From NCBI GenBank assembly GCA_011192055.1, contig DUES01000155.1:1-5749 (forward strand): a stretch of 5,749 bases of DNA, in the 5' to 3' direction. Both the position numbers and the translations under genes were made by a program. This DNA is from Dehalococcoidia bacterium. GTDB taxonomy: Bacteria > Chloroflexota > Dehalococcoidia > Dehalococcoidales > Fen-1064. This document shows positions 4,070 to 5,749 of this stretch, piece after piece; the stretch's first letter is position 1; every line of letters begins with the position of its first letter. Below the pieces are notes generated by a model. That model ran no database searches, was not told where the DNA came from, and saw nothing but the letters and a program-made list of their open reading frames with translations.

Positions 4070-5749
4070 TCAGTTTGTGGTTGTATCTGATGAAGACGGT
4101 TCGGAATCAGCTTGGGCGTAACTCATGGTGTACAGGTGGCGGTATATCCCGTCTTTTTTCATGAGCTCCTGATGGGTCCCTGTCTCGGCAAGTCTGCCTT
4201 TATCAAGGACAATCACCCGGTCGGCATCACGGATGGTGGAGAGGCGATGGGCAATAACGAAAGAAGTGCGACCTGCAAGGAGACGGTGCAGAGCCTTCTG
4301 AATGACAACCTCAGTCTGGGTATCAACGTTAGCAGTAGCCTCGTCAAGGATTAGAATGCGAGCGTCAGCCAGGATTGCCCTGGCAAAGCTGATGAGCTGA
4401 CGTTGCCCCACGCTGAGATTGCTTCCTCTTTCCTGTATTCTGGTATCATAGCCATTCTCAAGTCGCTGAATAAAATCATGCGCACCCACCACCGTAGCTG
4501 CTTCGACCATATCCTCTTCAGTAGCACCGGCTTGCCCGTAGAGGATATTTTCCCTCACCGTTCCCGAGAAGAGGAAGGGGTCCTGAAGGACGACACTGAT
4601 TTGCTGCCTTAACGATTCCTGGGTAACCTTACGAATGTCGAAACCGTCAATGCTTATGGTTCCTTGTGATATCTCATAGAACCGGCTGATAAGGCTGGCT
4701 ACCGTACTCTTCCCTGCTCCTGTAGCTCCGACCAGAGCAACCGTCTCACCAGGGCGTACCCGGAAGTTTATATCGTTGAGTACCTCCAACCCGTCTATAT
4801 ATTCATGATGGACATGCTCAAACTGGACCTCGCCCTTGACCGATGGCAATTCAGAAGCATCGGGGGCATCCACGATTTCAGGCTTGCTGTCGAGCACTTC
4901 GAAGATCCGCTGTCCCCCGGCCATAGCTCGCTGCAACTGGGTGTACTCCATGGTTAGACGGCGGATCGGGTCGAAGAACCTTTGCACGTAGAGGACAAAG
5001 CCAATAAGTGCCCCTACCTGCATCTGCCCAGCCAGGGTCTGAGCACCACCAAAGATGATTACCAGGGCGATAGCTACTCCCATCAGTAGTTCCAGGACCG
5101 GTTGAAGGCCGGCAGCAAGACGGCCGGCACGCAGATTAGCATTCCGGTTGGCTTCACTCACGGTATCGAACCGCCCGATGTTTTCATTCTCGCGGGAGAG
5201 GCTCTGGATGACTCTGGCTCCGGAGATATTCTCCTGCAATCGTGTGTTGACTACGGAGATAGCCTCGCGCACCTTCATGAAGGCGGTCTGGGCATATTTC
5301 TGCCAGACAGCCAATATGGCCCCCAGAATCGGTATGACCGAGAGGGTGATGAGCGCCAGCCTGGGATTCATGACGAACAGCATGAAGATTGTCCCCCCCA
5401 GGGATAGCACACCGGCCACGATAGCGATGATGCCGCCGGTGACCAGTTCCTGAACTGCCATGACGTCGTTCTGTAGTCGAGACATGATACGCCCCACCTC
5501 ATGGCGGTCGTAGAAACTGAGAGAGAGTTGCTGCAAGTGGTTGAACATCTGAGTGCGCAGGGTGAGTAAGATGCCCTGGCCGACGCGAGCCAGGGAAATG
5601 AGTTGGAGGTACTGGCTTCCCCAGTTGAGCAGGCCGTTGCCTACGAAAGCAAAGAACAGGAGGCTTAATCCCCAAAGGTCTCCCTTCATGATAAATTCAT
5701 CGATAGCAAGGCTAACCAACCAGGGTATGGCCACCGTGGTAAGGGTAAA
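4070..5749 (-). CDS. ABC exporter half-transporter (membrane domain fused to ATPase), 5' partial
   Basis: This is the C-terminal 559 residues of an MsbA/MdlB/BmrA-type exporter; the reading frame is still open at the window edge, so the true start lies beyond 5749 and the GTG at 5734 is internal (numbering below counts from it). The membrane part has about six segments, the first incomplete: near 3-12, 22-38, 99-122, 124-143, 207-230 and 236-252. The ATPase follows from about 300: aromatic Tyr312 (A-loop), Walker A GATGAGKST (336-344), Q-loop Gln384, signature LSVGQRQ (440-446), Walker B LILDE with catalytic Glu465, D-loop ANVD and switch His496. All ATPase motifs are intact, so this subunit can provide a full hydrolytic site. 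It acts in the cytoplasmic membrane as a homodimer or with a second half-transporter, possibly encoded just outside the window. The substrate (lipid, drug or peptide) is not deducible. The Ser/Thr-rich tail is typical and variable. No terminator is evident after the stop. Confidence 0.93.
   Translation of the reverse strand, partial: FTLTTVAIPWLVSLAIDEFIMKGDLWGLSLLFFAFVGNGLLNWGSQYLQLISLARVGQGILLTLRTQMFNHLQQLSLSFYDRHEVGRIMSRLQNDVMAVQELVTGGIIAIVAGVLSLGGTIFMLFVMNPRLALITLSVIPILGAILAVWQKYAQTAFMKVREAISVVNTRLQENISGARVIQSLSRENENIGRFDTVSEANRNANLRAGRLAAGLQPVLELLMGVAIALVIIFGGAQTLAGQMQVGALIGFVLYVQRFFDPIRRLTMEYTQLQRAMAGGQRIFEVLDSKPEIVDAPDASELPSVKGEVQFEHVHHEYIDGLEVLNDINFRVRPGETVALVGATGAGKSTVASLISRFYEISQGTISIDGFDIRKVTQESLRQQISVVLQDPFLFSGTVRENILYGQAGATEEDMVEAATVVGAHDFIQRLENGYDTRIQERGSNLSVGQRQLISFARAILADARILILDEATANVDTQTEVVIQKALHRLLAGRTSFVIAHRLSTIRDADRVIVLDKGRLAETGTHQELMKKDGIYRHLYTMSYAQADSEPSSSDTTTN

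Noticed and set aside
4112..5453. Plus-strand open frames opposite the ABC exporter
   Set aside because: They are antisense to an exporter with all motifs intact; their translations show no recognisable domain.
5732..5734. GTG as the real start of the ABC exporter
   Set aside because: The frame stays open to the window edge with hydrophobic/Thr codons typical of the first membrane helix; starting here would delete part of that helix and the N-terminal region.
1..5749. CRISPR array, tRNA/rRNA genes, insertion sequence or phage attachment site
   Set aside because: I found no regularly spaced repeats, no cloverleaf sequence, and no transposase or integrase coding sequence with terminal repeats.

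Overview
This window reads as ordinary bacterial chromosome, probably from an anaerobe or a metagenome-assembled genome. Base composition is moderate, and genes are separated by intergenic gaps of about 200-370 bases. Start sites can be assigned from Shine-Dalgarno sequences such as GGAGGT, and there are recognisable sigma70-type -10 boxes. The CoA-ligase-like alpha protein, the AhpD-type protein and the style of the ABC exporter remind me of Chloroflexota (Dehalococcoidia-like) genomes. That is an impression from protein style, not a proven assignment.

Layout. On the minus strand, from left to right: an AhpD-like/carboxymuconolactone decarboxylase family protein (33-512), possibly followed by a terminator hairpin cut by the window edge; an alpha/beta hydrolase (728-1537, start corrected by a strong Shine-Dalgarno); a long CoA-binding protein resembling the alpha subunit of ADP-forming acyl-CoA synthetase (1872-3299); and a half-size ABC exporter with fused membrane and ATPase domains (4070-5749, N-terminus beyond the right edge). 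On the plus strand, between the last two, lies a short stretch with a 29-residue ORF behind a perfect Shine-Dalgarno (3668-3757). It is followed in the same frame by the N-terminal third of a DUF429-type (RNase H fold) protein (3782-4030) that stops early, so it looks like a decayed gene.

The minus-strand genes do not form a tight operon: the gaps are 215 bases (513-727), 334 bases (1538-1871) and 770 bases, and the last holds the plus-strand remnant. At least the AhpD-like gene and the hydrolase have candidate promoters of their own. Functionally the genes suggest general redox/thiol chemistry, ester or acyl hydrolysis, acyl-CoA energy metabolism and export. Nothing links them into one pathway.

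I did not find a convincing new multi-gene system. The points most worth a second look are the plus-strand leader/small-ORF/DUF429-fragment block with a possible pseudoknot just upstream of the ribosome binding site, the CoA-ligase alpha subunit with no visible ATP-grasp partner, and two intergenic dyads.
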